64,000 nt of DNA from an uncultured Serinicoccus sp. GTDB taxonomy: Bacteria > Actinomycetota > Actinomycetes > Actinomycetales > Dermatophilaceae. The notes beneath the pieces are model-generated. The model saw only the letters and a list, made by a program, of their open reading frames with translations, was not told where the DNA came from and did no database searches. Position numbers and translations under genes: made by a program. Shown one piece after another: positions 1 to 8,966 of the stretch. How positions within the stretch are numbered: the first letter of the stretch is position 1; each line of letters opens with the position of its first letter. The DNA is taken from assembly GCF_947500995.1 (NCBI RefSeq), contig NZ_CANMUA010000005.1, positions 242,777 through 306,776 on the forward strand, given 5' to 3'.

Positions 1-66
1 CGTGACCTGGACGAGGTCCAGGTGGCCGTGCTGCGTTGGGCCCGCTCACGGGCCGGTGATCGTCCC

Positions 67-777
67 ATGACCTACTTCGTCGTCAACCCCGGTGGTGCCG
101 GGTCTCACTGGTTGCAGGAGATGATGGCCGACGCGGGTGGGATGAACCCCTGCGGCGAGGTGTACCTCCCGCCGGGCATGACGTCCGCCGCTGCATCGCT
201 CGGCGACGAGGCTCGTGGTCTTCTGCTGGACGCGGTGCACCTGCTGCAGGCCAACCGGCCGGTGGCAGACCTGCTGGACGCCCCCTTGATCAACACCGCG
301 CACATCCGCGGCTGGCACCAGCACGAGCTCATGCCTGCTCCCAAGAGCCTGGTGCTGCTCACCCGCGACCCGCTGGACGTGGTCCTGTCCCGCACCTTCC
401 GCAAGCAGGCCTACCGCACCCAGCACTTCGCCGGGGAGAGCGACGAGACCTACCTGCGACGCAACATCGACTTCGTGCAGAAATTCTACTTGCGCGGCGA
501 GGGGACGACCCCGGACGCCAGCGTGCGTTACGAGGACCTGCGGGCCGACGCCCCCGGCACCATCTCCCGACTCGGACGGGCGCTCGGGGTGGATCTCGAG
601 GGGCCCCGGGCGCTCGAGGTCGATGCCCGTGGGGGCAGCAACAAGTACGCCGGACCAGCGGTTGAGATCTCGCCACATCTGAGGCAGCTGGCCGCTGACG
701 AGCTGGCCGAGCTGCGAGAGCGTCTCGGGTACCTCGAGGCCGCCCCGGCAGTCACTGACGGCCCAGCCTCCACCTGA
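67..777 (+). CDS. Sulfotransferase family protein
   Basis: Likely transfers sulfate from PAPS to a carbohydrate or other acceptor in the cytoplasm. The N-terminus carries a phosphosulfate-binding loop (GGAGSHWL), the middle has the 3'-phosphate motif RDPLDVVLSR, and a VRYEDL motif follows, all in the order expected for this fold. At 236 residues it is slightly short for the family. The frame is open to the left edge of the window, so a longer protein starting further upstream is possible; ATG at 67 is preferred because the binding loop begins about ten residues later, as usual. Its 3' end overlaps by 26 bp the end of the convergent heparinase-like gene. One of three sulfotransferases in the window. 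Substrate unknown. Confidence 0.75.
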   Translation: MTYFVVNPGGAGSHWLQEMMADAGGMNPCGEVYLPPGMTSAAASLGDEARGLLLDAVHLLQANRPVADLLDAPLINTAHIRGWHQHELMPAPKSLVLLTRDPLDVVLSRTFRKQAYRTQHFAGESDETYLRRNIDFVQKFYLRGEGTTPDASVRYEDLRADAPGTISRLGRALGVDLEGPRALEVDARGGSNKYAGPAVEISPHLRQLAADELAELRERLGYLEAAPAVTDGPAST

Positions 778-3610
778 TCCACGAGGTGACCTCGGTCGCG
801 GGCAACGCGAAGTGGCCCTTCCCGCCCTCGATCTCGGTCACCGAGACCGTCCCCAGGCCCCTGTCCCTGACCCGCTCCGTAAAGGGTCGCACATGACGCG
901 TCTTGTGCAGCTCGTCCTGGGTGTTCAGCACGATGTGCGCCCTCGGCCCGCCCGGGACCCTCGACCTCTCCCACCTCTCCACGGCGCTGACCCGCACGTC
1001 GTCGGACTCCGCCATGGTGGGGATCCCGAGGACAGCCAGGGCCGCCCGGTCGGCGAAGGAGCGGTGGTAGGCGCGGAGGTCGGTCTGGGGGTTGAAGGCC
1101 AGCGCCGCAGACCGTGGCAGCAGCGCAGAAAGATGGAGGGCCGTGAAGCCGCCCCCCGAACTGCCCACGGCGAGGACGTCGCGCAAGCCGAGCGCCTGGC
1201 GGACCTGCTCCACCAGAGATGCCAACCACACGTGGCCGTCGACATCGGGAGAGCCCGCGAACCATGCCAGGGTCAAGTCGTCCCGCCGGTCGAGTGCCGG
1301 GTCCTGCAGCACGAGGTAGGGCTGCGGCTGACCGGCTGCCGAGCTCATCCCCGGGAGGACGGGCAGAGTCAGGCGCGTGCGGTTGACGGCGCCGTGCAGC
1401 CGCACGACCAGGGTCTGACCCTCTCCCGCCCGGGCGACCCAGGGCATGACGAGCGGACCGGCCAGGCTGCTCCCCATCACTGGCCCCTCAGCCCCGCCGG
1501 CCAGCTCGCTCAACGCGTCCGCCTCCGTGCGTTGCACCAGATGGTCGTACCCACTGGCGGGTGCAGGTCGCTTGTGCACCCCCAGCGCCGGGAGCCGCCG
1601 AGGTGAGCGCTCGCCCAGCAGGGTGCGCACCTTCGGCCACAGGGTGGGGCCGACCACGTCGATCAGCCCGGCGACGAGGGCATCCTCAGCGCCGCCCAAC
1701 CCTCGTGAGGCAGGGATGCGGTCCACCAGAGCACCGGCCCACGCACCGCGCACGCTCTCGCTCCCGCTACGGCTGACCTCCTCCCGCGCCAGGGCGAGCA
1801 GAGTGCCCAACGGGAGGTCGGCAACCTCCTGCGGCCTCTCGACCTCGATGAAGGGCTGCCACAGAGCTCTCTGCCGAGCTGCCCGATCCTCGGGGTCGGC
1901 ATCTGCCACCAACCCCGGACGCACGCCGTCCCGGTTGATGCTGAAGGAATGGGTGCGGCCCCCCTGCCGCAGCACCAGGCCGACACCAGCAGGCAAGGTC
2001 ACCGACTTCTCGACAGCCAGGTCGTCATGCTTCTCGGGGGCCAGGATGGTGACGAAGCGGAAGGCCTTGCCGGACTTGGTCGCGAGCACCTGGGTCGCAG
2101 CCTGCGCCTCCATCCAGGTCTCGGAGACCCACCCCGCGATCGGGTCCTTCTCTCCGCTGCGCAGCTCCCACTCGGGAAGGCTGCCGGACCAGAGCAACCG
2201 GACCGAGCGGTCCCCCGACGCGAGCCGGAAACCGGCCCGGACGGCAGTGGTCTCGACCTGCTTGCCGATCTGCCATTGCTGGACGGCCTGCACCTCCCGG
2301 TCGGCCTGGACGGCATCGATGACGACCAGGGCCTCCGTGGGACGGTGGAAGACGATGCGACGCCTGATCCGCACCCCCGGGTACCCCGTGTCCAGCAGGG
2401 CGATGTCGTCGGCCTCCGGCCCGTGGTGCGCCCGAACGACGCTGACGGTCGCATCCTTGTCGCGGCGCTCACCCCGCAGCGTCACGACGTTGTGTGCGGC
2501 GCGGCTGTTGAAGTAGGCCCGGAAAGGGTCGCGCACGTAGGCGTACTTGCCCGCATCCACGATCCACGGCCGACCGCGGGTGTAGTAGGTGACGGCCCCT
2601 GCCTCGTCGTGCCCATGGACCTTCACGCCGGTTCCGTGAGCCACCGAGTAAAAGGTCTCGTCGGCGTAGTCCGTCTCCAGGGCGCCCCAGCCGGAGCGGC
2701 CGAAGACATATCCCGCGGCGTAGGCACGGAACACCTCGGCGGGAGGTGAACCTTCGGCGCCGGCGGTCGCCGTGTACGTCATCTCTGGCGAGTCGCGGTC
2801 GCGCATCGGGGTCCGCGCGGTGTCTCCGATCATCTCCATCAGCCCGTCCGGGCGGGTGGCGTGCACGATGCCGAGGCGCGCCAGCTCGAGGCGACGCGTC
2901 GACTCCCCGAGCGAGCAGCCCTCCACCTCCAGGACCTCGAGCGTGCTCTTCCACCAGCGGTAGTTGAGGAGGTGGTACGCCAACGCTCCCTCGGCGTTGA
3001 TGCCCTCCTCGTCGTACTGCTCCAGGAAGAGCTCGTCGAGCTCCTGGACCGCCTGCTGCCACCAGGCTTCCTCGCGTAGAAGGCGTCCGACGAGGAACAG
3101 ACCGATCAGCTGGTGGAGCGCGTGGTTCGAGTGCCCCCGGTTGGCCGTGTCCGAGAGCCAGCTCCCGTGGTCGCGCAGGGCCTCGACATAGCGCCCTCGC
3201 TCAGCTTCCGGCACGAGGGGAAACCCGAGGACGAGGGCCTTGGCCCGGACCCCGTCGATCATGTCCATCCACGCGAACTCCCGGATGTGGGAGTGATCGC
3301 TCGTCAGCCACCCGCGGACGTGCTCCCACCAGAGGGCCCTTGCCTCGTCGTCCCCGTCGAGCGCGACCCGGCGCAGGGGGTCGAGCCAGCGAAGCATGTG
3401 CAGCTGGGCCCGCCAGTTGCGCTGCGTGAACGGATCGGCCGCCCAGTCGACGACCGTGGGGACCTGCCACTCCGGGTGGGGACTCATGGTCACCGATCCC
3501 CTCAGGAGGTCGTCCGCCAGCCGGCGGTCCCGCGCCGTTCGCTCGAAACCGGCCCCGAAGGACTGGCGCCGGCAGACCTCCACGTCGATGTGCGTGTGCG
3601 ACCCCGTCAT
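752..3610 (-). CDS. Heparinase II/III-like protein fused to an alpha/beta-hydrolase domain
   Basis: A 952-residue protein. The N-terminal two thirds resemble heparinase II/III and alginate-lyase-like enzymes: an all-helical part with the SNHALH motif near residue 160 and AYHLLNYRWW, then a beta-sandwich with HGHDEAGAV and NSRAAHNVV, which contain the expected His and Asn residues. The last ~280 residues look like a serine hydrolase, with nucleophile elbow GSSGGG near residue 817 and a terminal GGKGHF His near residue 935. There is no signal peptide, so a cytoplasmic location is inferred. It starts 3 nt after the preceding glycosyltransferase stop, with GGGGGAG as RBS, so it is translationally coupled. 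Role inferred: cleavage or remodelling of a uronate-containing polysaccharide. The fusion to a hydrolase is unusual. Confidence 0.8.
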   Translation of the reverse strand: MTGSHTHIDVEVCRRQSFGAGFERTARDRRLADDLLRGSVTMSPHPEWQVPTVVDWAADPFTQRNWRAQLHMLRWLDPLRRVALDGDDEARALWWEHVRGWLTSDHSHIREFAWMDMIDGVRAKALVLGFPLVPEAERGRYVEALRDHGSWLSDTANRGHSNHALHQLIGLFLVGRLLREEAWWQQAVQELDELFLEQYDEEGINAEGALAYHLLNYRWWKSTLEVLEVEGCSLGESTRRLELARLGIVHATRPDGLMEMIGDTARTPMRDRDSPEMTYTATAGAEGSPPAEVFRAYAAGYVFGRSGWGALETDYADETFYSVAHGTGVKVHGHDEAGAVTYYTRGRPWIVDAGKYAYVRDPFRAYFNSRAAHNVVTLRGERRDKDATVSVVRAHHGPEADDIALLDTGYPGVRIRRRIVFHRPTEALVVIDAVQADREVQAVQQWQIGKQVETTAVRAGFRLASGDRSVRLLWSGSLPEWELRSGEKDPIAGWVSETWMEAQAATQVLATKSGKAFRFVTILAPEKHDDLAVEKSVTLPAGVGLVLRQGGRTHSFSINRDGVRPGLVADADPEDRAARQRALWQPFIEVERPQEVADLPLGTLLALAREEVSRSGSESVRGAWAGALVDRIPASRGLGGAEDALVAGLIDVVGPTLWPKVRTLLGERSPRRLPALGVHKRPAPASGYDHLVQRTEADALSELAGGAEGPVMGSSLAGPLVMPWVARAGEGQTLVVRLHGAVNRTRLTLPVLPGMSSAAGQPQPYLVLQDPALDRRDDLTLAWFAGSPDVDGHVWLASLVEQVRQALGLRDVLAVGSSGGGFTALHLSALLPRSAALAFNPQTDLRAYHRSFADRAALAVLGIPTMAESDDVRVSAVERWERSRVPGGPRAHIVLNTQDELHKTRHVRPFTERVRDRGLGTVSVTEIEGGKGHFALPATEVTSWIRWRLGRQ

Positions 3611-3613
3611 CGG

Positions 3614-5710
3614 TCAGCTCCCCCGGCGGGTAGCCGATCCGCCGAGCGACGTATACAGCTCGCTCACTCGTCCTGCGAGGGATCCCCAGTCGCGCTCTCT
3701 CCGGACCCAGGCGAGCGCCTGCTCGCCCAGGCGCTGACGGCGCTCCGGGTGCTCGAGGAGGTCTCGGATGACGGCGGTCAGGGACTCGGCATCTCCCTTG
3801 CGGTGCAGGAGCCCGTTCTCGCCCTCGGTCACGATCTCGGCGAGAGCCGCGACGTCCGAGGCGACGACCGCCTTGCCCATCGCCATCGCCTCGAAGGGCT
3901 TCAGGGGGGAGACCATCTCGCACACGGGCAGCGGGAGGCGCGGGAACGGACAGATGTCCACCAGGGAGTAGTAGTCCTCCACCTCGTGGTGCGGGACCCG
4001 GCCGGTGAAGATGACCACGTCACCGAGGTTCTCCGCCTCGACACGCTCACGGAACTGCACGAGCTCCGCCCCGTCACCCACGAAGAGGAAGGCGACGTCG
4101 GAACGCTCGGCCTTCAGCGTGGCAGCCGCGTCGATGAGCAGGTCGAGGCCTTCGTAGTCGAGGATCGAGCCGACGTACCCGACGACGGTCCTGCCCTGCA
4201 CGCCCAGACGCCGGGCGAGCTCCTCGTCCCGAGGCCGTGGCACGAACCGCGAGGTGTCGACACCGTTGGGGACGACTGAGATCTTGTCGTCCTCCACGCC
4301 ACGGTTGACGAGCTCGTCCGCGAGGGCCTGGGTGATGGTCAGCACCCTGGTCGCGCCACGCGCGGCGTCGGCCTCCATCCGCGCCATGTAGCGGAACATG
4401 CCGCCACTCATCCAGTCGGGGTCACGAGAGCCACGGGTGACCTCCCACAGACCACGCACCTCGTACACCGACGGGATACCGAGCCGACGGCCGCACTCCA
4501 CGACGCTCAGCCCGTTCCAGTGGTTCGAGGCGGCGTGCAGCACGAAGGGACGCTCGCGCCGGGCCAGCCCGCTCAGCGCGTCGACGTAGCGCTCGACGTA
4601 GGGCTGGATGGGGTTCTTCTTCTCGATGCCCGGCGAGTGGCTCAGTCGGTGGTAGGGGACGTCGTCGACCTCGATCCGAGGGGCGATGTCGCCGAGATCG
4701 TCCTGGCCGGGCATGTCGTACGGGTAGCCCAACCGAGTGACACCCTGCACGTTCCAACCCTCGGCGCGAACTCCCCGCAGCAGACCGTGGGTGCGGGTCG
4801 CGTATCCCGCCGAGTGGTGCGGGAGCGAGTTGTGCAGGCAGTAGAGGGAGGTCGACAGGTCAGGGTCGTAGGCGGGCTCACCTGCGGCACGACGGAACGG
4901 GAAACCCTTGGTGGCGAGCTGGTAGTGCGACAACGGCTTGACCGCGGTGAGCTCGCGCAGCTTGTCGCGGGACCACGCGTCGTCGGGCCGCACCCTGCGG
5001 TAGGGCATTAGCAGGCGGACGGCCTGGGTGGTGCGTCCGCGGCGGAGCTCGCGTCGGATCGCGACACGCAGGGCTCGGACCGGCACGGTCGTCGGGTCGG
5101 TCTCGGCCAGGATCTCGTTGGCCGCGCCATAGGTTCCGCGACTCAGCAGCACCGTCAGTCGTGCCTGCGTGGCGACCGCCGGGTCAGCGGTGGCGCACAG
5201 GTCGTCCCAGATCTCGGGGCTGGCACCGACCAGGTGGCTGGACAGACGGGCCACCGGGTCGTCCGAGAGGTCCAGGCCCCGGATCGCCCCGCCGATCCGC
5301 TGGCTCTTCATGCTCGGGATGAGGAAGGCCAGCGCCTCACGGTCGACGCCCTCCCGGAGCGGCAGGGCGTCGGCCAGGGCGTCGAGGACCCGGGTGAGGG
5401 CGCCGGCGGGCCCGGGGTGCTTCGCCTCGACCTCGATGTAGAACTCGAGGGCGTCGAGGTTGGACGGGTCGTGGTCGACCGCGTCGTGCAACGCCTCGCG
5501 CGCAGCCCAGCCGTGACCCAACGCGAGCGCACGGGTGCCGTAGGCGAAGCTCGTCCACGAGTCTCCGCCCAGCTCGACGCGCGCTCGGCGCAGCATCTCG
5601 AGGGACTCTTCCTTCCGACCCGCCTCCCACAGCGCCGTGGCCTCGGCGCGGGCGGCCCGCAGCCCTTCCGGGGCGTTGGTCGGCGCCGTGGCCCCGACGA
5701 GAGCGCTCAT
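3614..5710 (-). CDS. GT4 glycosyltransferase with N-terminal TPR-like region
   Basis: A 698-residue protein. Roughly residues 1-280 are helical and repeat-like (TPR-type), and residues ~285-690 form a GT-B group 1 glycosyltransferase. Supporting motifs are the N-terminal Rossmann start (LYCLHNSLPHHSAGYATRT), the VPNGVDTSRF segment, and the C-terminal donor-site region PLKPFEAMAMGKAVVASD. The frame extends further upstream, but the ATG at 5710 is chosen because it overlaps the stop of the nucleotide-sugar dehydrogenase as ATGA. Likely adds a sugar to a lipid-linked polysaccharide intermediate on the cytoplasmic face. Part of a minus-strand operon dehydrogenase - glycosyltransferase - heparinase-like protein. 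Acceptor and donor are not identifiable from sequence. Confidence 0.85.
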   Translation of the reverse strand: MSALVGATAPTNAPEGLRAARAEATALWEAGRKEESLEMLRRARVELGGDSWTSFAYGTRALALGHGWAAREALHDAVDHDPSNLDALEFYIEVEAKHPGPAGALTRVLDALADALPLREGVDREALAFLIPSMKSQRIGGAIRGLDLSDDPVARLSSHLVGASPEIWDDLCATADPAVATQARLTVLLSRGTYGAANEILAETDPTTVPVRALRVAIRRELRRGRTTQAVRLLMPYRRVRPDDAWSRDKLRELTAVKPLSHYQLATKGFPFRRAAGEPAYDPDLSTSLYCLHNSLPHHSAGYATRTHGLLRGVRAEGWNVQGVTRLGYPYDMPGQDDLGDIAPRIEVDDVPYHRLSHSPGIEKKNPIQPYVERYVDALSGLARRERPFVLHAASNHWNGLSVVECGRRLGIPSVYEVRGLWEVTRGSRDPDWMSGGMFRYMARMEADAARGATRVLTITQALADELVNRGVEDDKISVVPNGVDTSRFVPRPRDEELARRLGVQGRTVVGYVGSILDYEGLDLLIDAAATLKAERSDVAFLFVGDGAELVQFRERVEAENLGDVVIFTGRVPHHEVEDYYSLVDICPFPRLPLPVCEMVSPLKPFEAMAMGKAVVASDVAALAEIVTEGENGLLHRKGDAESLTAVIRDLLEHPERRQRLGEQALAWVRRERDWGSLAGRVSELYTSLGGSATRRGS

Positions 5711-6957
5711 GCCCCTGCCGTCCGCCAGGCACCCCTGGTGTCGACGACGGGCACCTGGCGTCCGGGGCCGTCGAGCTCCTTGAACTCCTTGTGGTCCACG
5801 AGGAGCACGACGACGTCCGCCCGGTCGAGGGCATCCTTCAGGGGCGTGAGCTCGACGTTCGACTGATCGGCGAGACGCGGGGGGAGCGCCTCCACGTTCG
5901 GCTCGACGGCGAGCACCGTCGCTGCCGGCAGCCGCTCGGCCAGGTTGCGGGTGATGTCGAGGGCCGGCGACTCCCGCATGTCGTCGATGTCCGGCTTGAA
6001 GGCCAGCCCCAGCGCGGCGACGGTGGGGGCCTGCAGGCCCTCGACGTGCGCCGCCACCTGCTCCACGACGTACTCCGGCTTGCTGTCGTTGACCTCTCGC
6101 GCGGTGCGGATGAGCCTGGCCTGCTCCGGGACGGCGGAGACGATGAACCACGGGTCGACGGCGATGCAGTGCCCACCCACGCCCGGACCGGGCTGCAGGA
6201 TGTTGACGCGGGGGTGCTTGTTGGCCAGCTCGATGAGCTCGAAGACGTCGATGCCGACCTTCTCGGCGATGATCGAGAGCTCGTTCGCGAAGGCGATGTT
6301 GACGTCGCGGAAGGAGTTCTCGGTCAGCTTGGCCATCTCGGCGGTCACCGCGTCGGTCAGGTAGATCTCACCGTGGCAGAAGCTCGAGTACAGCTCCTTG
6401 GCCCGTTCGGCGGCGCGCGGGGTGAGGCCCCCGACGATCCGGTCGTTCTCGACCAGCTCGACCATCACGCGGCCCGGGAGCACCCGCTCCGGGCAGTGGG
6501 CCACGTCGACGTTGCGCTCGCCCCCCGCGTCGTCCGTCGTGAGCTCGGGTCGCGCTGCGGTGATGCGGTCGGCCAGGTGCTGGGTCGCCCCGGGAGGCGA
6601 GGTCGACTCGAGGATGACGAGCTCGCCGCCCTCCAGCTGCGGCAGCAGCGCGTCGGTCGCGGCGTCGATGTAGCTCAGGTCCGCCTCATGACCCTCGGCG
6701 AAGGGCGTCGGGACCGCGATGATGTAGACGTCCGCCTTGGGCGTGTCCTTCTGAGCCGTGAGGAGGCCCTGGCTGACGGTTCCCGCGACGTGCGTCCCCA
6801 GGTCGGGTTCCACGAAGGGGATGCGACCGGCGTTCACCGCGTCGACGTGCTTGTCACTCACGTCGACACCCAGCACCCGGTATCCGTGACTGGCGAGGAT
6901 CGCGGCGGTCGGTAGGCCGATATACCCGAGGCCGATGACGGCGACGCTCTGGGACAT
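5707..6957 (-). CDS. wecC: UDP-N-acetyl-D-mannosamine dehydrogenase-like nucleotide-sugar dehydrogenase
   Basis: NAD-dependent oxidation of a UDP-sugar to the uronate, most like the WecC branch of the UDP-glucose/GDP-mannose dehydrogenase family. The 416-residue length is typical. Seen: N-terminal Rossmann motif GLGYIGLP, acidic VDVSDKHV strand end, TENSFRDVNIAFANE in the central domain, and the catalytic cysteine in GVGGHCIAVDPWF, with the C-terminal UDP-binding domain complete. WecC-type enzymes make UDP-ManNAcA, but other UDP-HexNAc substrates cannot be excluded. It is first in the minus-strand operon; its stop overlaps the next gene as ATGA. It suggests that the polymer made here contains an acidic sugar. 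Confidence 0.85.
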   Translation of the reverse strand: MSQSVAVIGLGYIGLPTAAILASHGYRVLGVDVSDKHVDAVNAGRIPFVEPDLGTHVAGTVSQGLLTAQKDTPKADVYIIAVPTPFAEGHEADLSYIDAATDALLPQLEGGELVILESTSPPGATQHLADRITAARPELTTDDAGGERNVDVAHCPERVLPGRVMVELVENDRIVGGLTPRAAERAKELYSSFCHGEIYLTDAVTAEMAKLTENSFRDVNIAFANELSIIAEKVGIDVFELIELANKHPRVNILQPGPGVGGHCIAVDPWFIVSAVPEQARLIRTAREVNDSKPEYVVEQVAAHVEGLQAPTVAALGLAFKPDIDDMRESPALDITRNLAERLPAATVLAVEPNVEALPPRLADQSNVELTPLKDALDRADVVVLLVDHKEFKELDGPGRQVPVVDTRGAWRTAGA

Positions 6958-7028
6958 GGAGAAGGGACCTCTCAGTTGTGACTGGGACCGTTGAACTCTA
7001 CAGAAGGGCCGGGCGGTCCCCGTGCTCC

Positions 7029-8903
7029 TCAGGTAAAGACATGGTCAACTCCAGCGCCGAAGGCGACGACCCGGCCGTTGGCGAGCAGCTCGGCGTCCGA
7101 GGCCTGCCACGTGTGCCCCTCGGTCTGTCTCACCTGGATGAAGTTGTAGCGGTCGCTGGCGTAGATGGTGCCCCGACGCGCGAGGACGCGCTGCAGGAAG
7201 TCGGTGTCCTCACCGGTGTTCCGGTCGCCGAAGGTCAGCTCCTGGAAGATCTCCCGGCGTCCCAGCAGGGTGGGACCCATGACGAGATCGGTGAACCGGT
7301 GCTCGTAGTAGCCGAATCGGACCAGGAGCACGTCATGACCGGTGAGCAGAACGTGGTGGGCCCGTTTGCCCACCACGTCGGCGCCGGAGAAGTCCAGCGC
7401 CCGGACCTGGTCCGCCAGGTAGGCGGGGCCGTAGAGGTCGTCGTCGTCCATCTTGGCGACGATGTCCCCGTCGGCGCGAGCCACCGCCGCGTTCAGGCAC
7501 GCGCCGAGGCTGCGCTCCTGGGCGACCTGGAGCACGACCGGGGACCGGACGCCGTGGTCCTCGGCCCGACGGGCCAGGTCGGCAGGTGGCTCGAAGCCGT
7601 GGGTGACGAGCACCAGCTGCGGCTCCACCTCGCGCTGGGCCGCCACCGTGGCCAGCACGTGATCCAGCTGCCCGGGGCGGTGGGTGGAGCAGATGACACT
7701 CACGCTCGGGGATGGGCGTCGGTGTTCGACGAGACCGACGTGCTCCAGGACCTCGTCCACCCGGTGGGAGTAGGTGTGCTCGCTCAACACCTTCCGTGCC
7801 GCCCGGTGCCCCAGCCGCTCCCGCCACTCGTCGTTGCCCACCAGCGCCCGGAGCTGGAACTGCGCCTCCTGCGGCTCGCTGACCGTCACCATCTCCTCGG
7901 CGTCGAAGTACGACTCGATGGCGGGGGTGGGCGTCGACACGACAGGAGTCCCGCACGCGCTGATCTCGAAGATGCGCCGAGGGCACATGGTGGCGCTCTG
8001 CGGCACCGAGCTGACGTTGAGGAAGACCTTGAACTCCCGGTAGGCCGAGAGCATCTGCAGGTAGGTCAGCGAGCCCACGACGCGGTCGGCGAAGACGGAC
8101 GGGAACTGGTACCGCTCGTCCCCGCCGTGGAAGCGCGAGAAGATCTCGAGGCCGTGCCTCATCCGGTGGGAGACCGCTGCCGCCGCACCGAGCAGCAGGT
8201 CCATCTGCGCTCGTCGCTCCGGGAACCGGTGCGTGTAGTACATCCCCGCGAAGGCGATGTCCCGTGCCGCGGACCCCTGAGGACGCACGGGGTTGTGGAT
8301 CCATGACGCCGCTGCGAACGCCATCGGCGCCACCCGCTCGTGCCCCAGCCTCGACCGGTAGGCGGGGACGGTCTCGGCGTCACTGGTGAGGACCCAGTCG
8401 AACAGCGCCGCCGTCGCCAGGAAGTCGTCGAAGTGGACCGGGTCCTCCTTGTTCCAGAAGACCGTGGGGATCCCCTGCTCCTGGCAGTGGGCGACCAGCT
8501 CGCGCAGTGGTTGGCTCGGTGCCTTCGAGCCGGTCAGCTGGTACTTCCACGCACCCCCGTTGCCGTTCCACGCCGACTCGACGAAGAGGAGCTCCAGCCC
8601 CCGGACCTGCTCGCGCCAGCTCTCGGGGGTCAGGAGGGTCTGGTCCCACTCCCACCTCAGACACAGCTCGGTGAACTCGTCGGCGACCAGACCGACCCTC
8701 AGCTCGCGACGGGGGCTCCGGACGGGCAACGTCCACTCGCGGACCTGTGGGAGGCCCTGATCGGGCTCGGCAGCCTGCCTCGACTCCCCCGGTGGCCTGG
8801 GCAGGTGGCGACGTGCGCGGTGGCGTCTCCAGGCGGGGAGGCCACCGTGCCGAAGATGCCACAGCTGCGTGCGGATGGACCGGACATTCACGCTGCCGAC
8901 CAT
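7029..8903 (-). CDS. Two-domain glycosyltransferase (CgeB-like GT-B plus GT2)
   Basis: A 624-residue protein. The first ~400 residues resemble the CgeB/DUF3880-type glycosyltransferases: an N-terminal Rossmann half with FWNKEDPVHFDDF, then a GT-B donor half with CPRRIFEISACGTPVVSTPT. The last ~220 residues are a GT2-type domain with VSVICSTHRP and the metal-binding acidic motif KMDDDDLYG (DxD-like). Two catalytic domains in one chain suggest sequential sugar additions. The ATG at 8903 is preferred over more upstream starts because the bases just before it form the terminator hairpin of the giant gene. It lies 71 nt upstream of the wecC-like gene on the same strand and may share its transcript. 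Confidence 0.8.
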   Translation of the reverse strand: MVGSVNVRSIRTQLWHLRHGGLPAWRRHRARRHLPRPPGESRQAAEPDQGLPQVREWTLPVRSPRRELRVGLVADEFTELCLRWEWDQTLLTPESWREQVRGLELLFVESAWNGNGGAWKYQLTGSKAPSQPLRELVAHCQEQGIPTVFWNKEDPVHFDDFLATAALFDWVLTSDAETVPAYRSRLGHERVAPMAFAAASWIHNPVRPQGSAARDIAFAGMYYTHRFPERRAQMDLLLGAAAAVSHRMRHGLEIFSRFHGGDERYQFPSVFADRVVGSLTYLQMLSAYREFKVFLNVSSVPQSATMCPRRIFEISACGTPVVSTPTPAIESYFDAEEMVTVSEPQEAQFQLRALVGNDEWRERLGHRAARKVLSEHTYSHRVDEVLEHVGLVEHRRPSPSVSVICSTHRPGQLDHVLATVAAQREVEPQLVLVTHGFEPPADLARRAEDHGVRSPVVLQVAQERSLGACLNAAVARADGDIVAKMDDDDLYGPAYLADQVRALDFSGADVVGKRAHHVLLTGHDVLLVRFGYYEHRFTDLVMGPTLLGRREIFQELTFGDRNTGEDTDFLQRVLARRGTIYASDRYNFIQVRQTEGHTWQASDAELLANGRVVAFGAGVDHVFT

Positions 8904-8906
8904 AGG

Positions 8907-8950
8907 CGATGCCGGCCGGTCACCGTCTGTGCGGTGGCCGGCCGGCATCG
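8907..8950 (-). terminator. Hairpin downstream of the giant surface-protein gene
   Basis: Inverted repeat with 19-nt arms (8907-8925 and 8932-8950), one T-G wobble and a 6-nt loop, starting 16 nt after the stop of the 3,371-residue gene. No clear T run follows, as is common for actinobacterial terminators. It separates the giant gene from the glycosyltransferase at 8903. Confidence 0.7.
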
Positions 8951-8966
8951 TCGGTACCCCGGTCAG

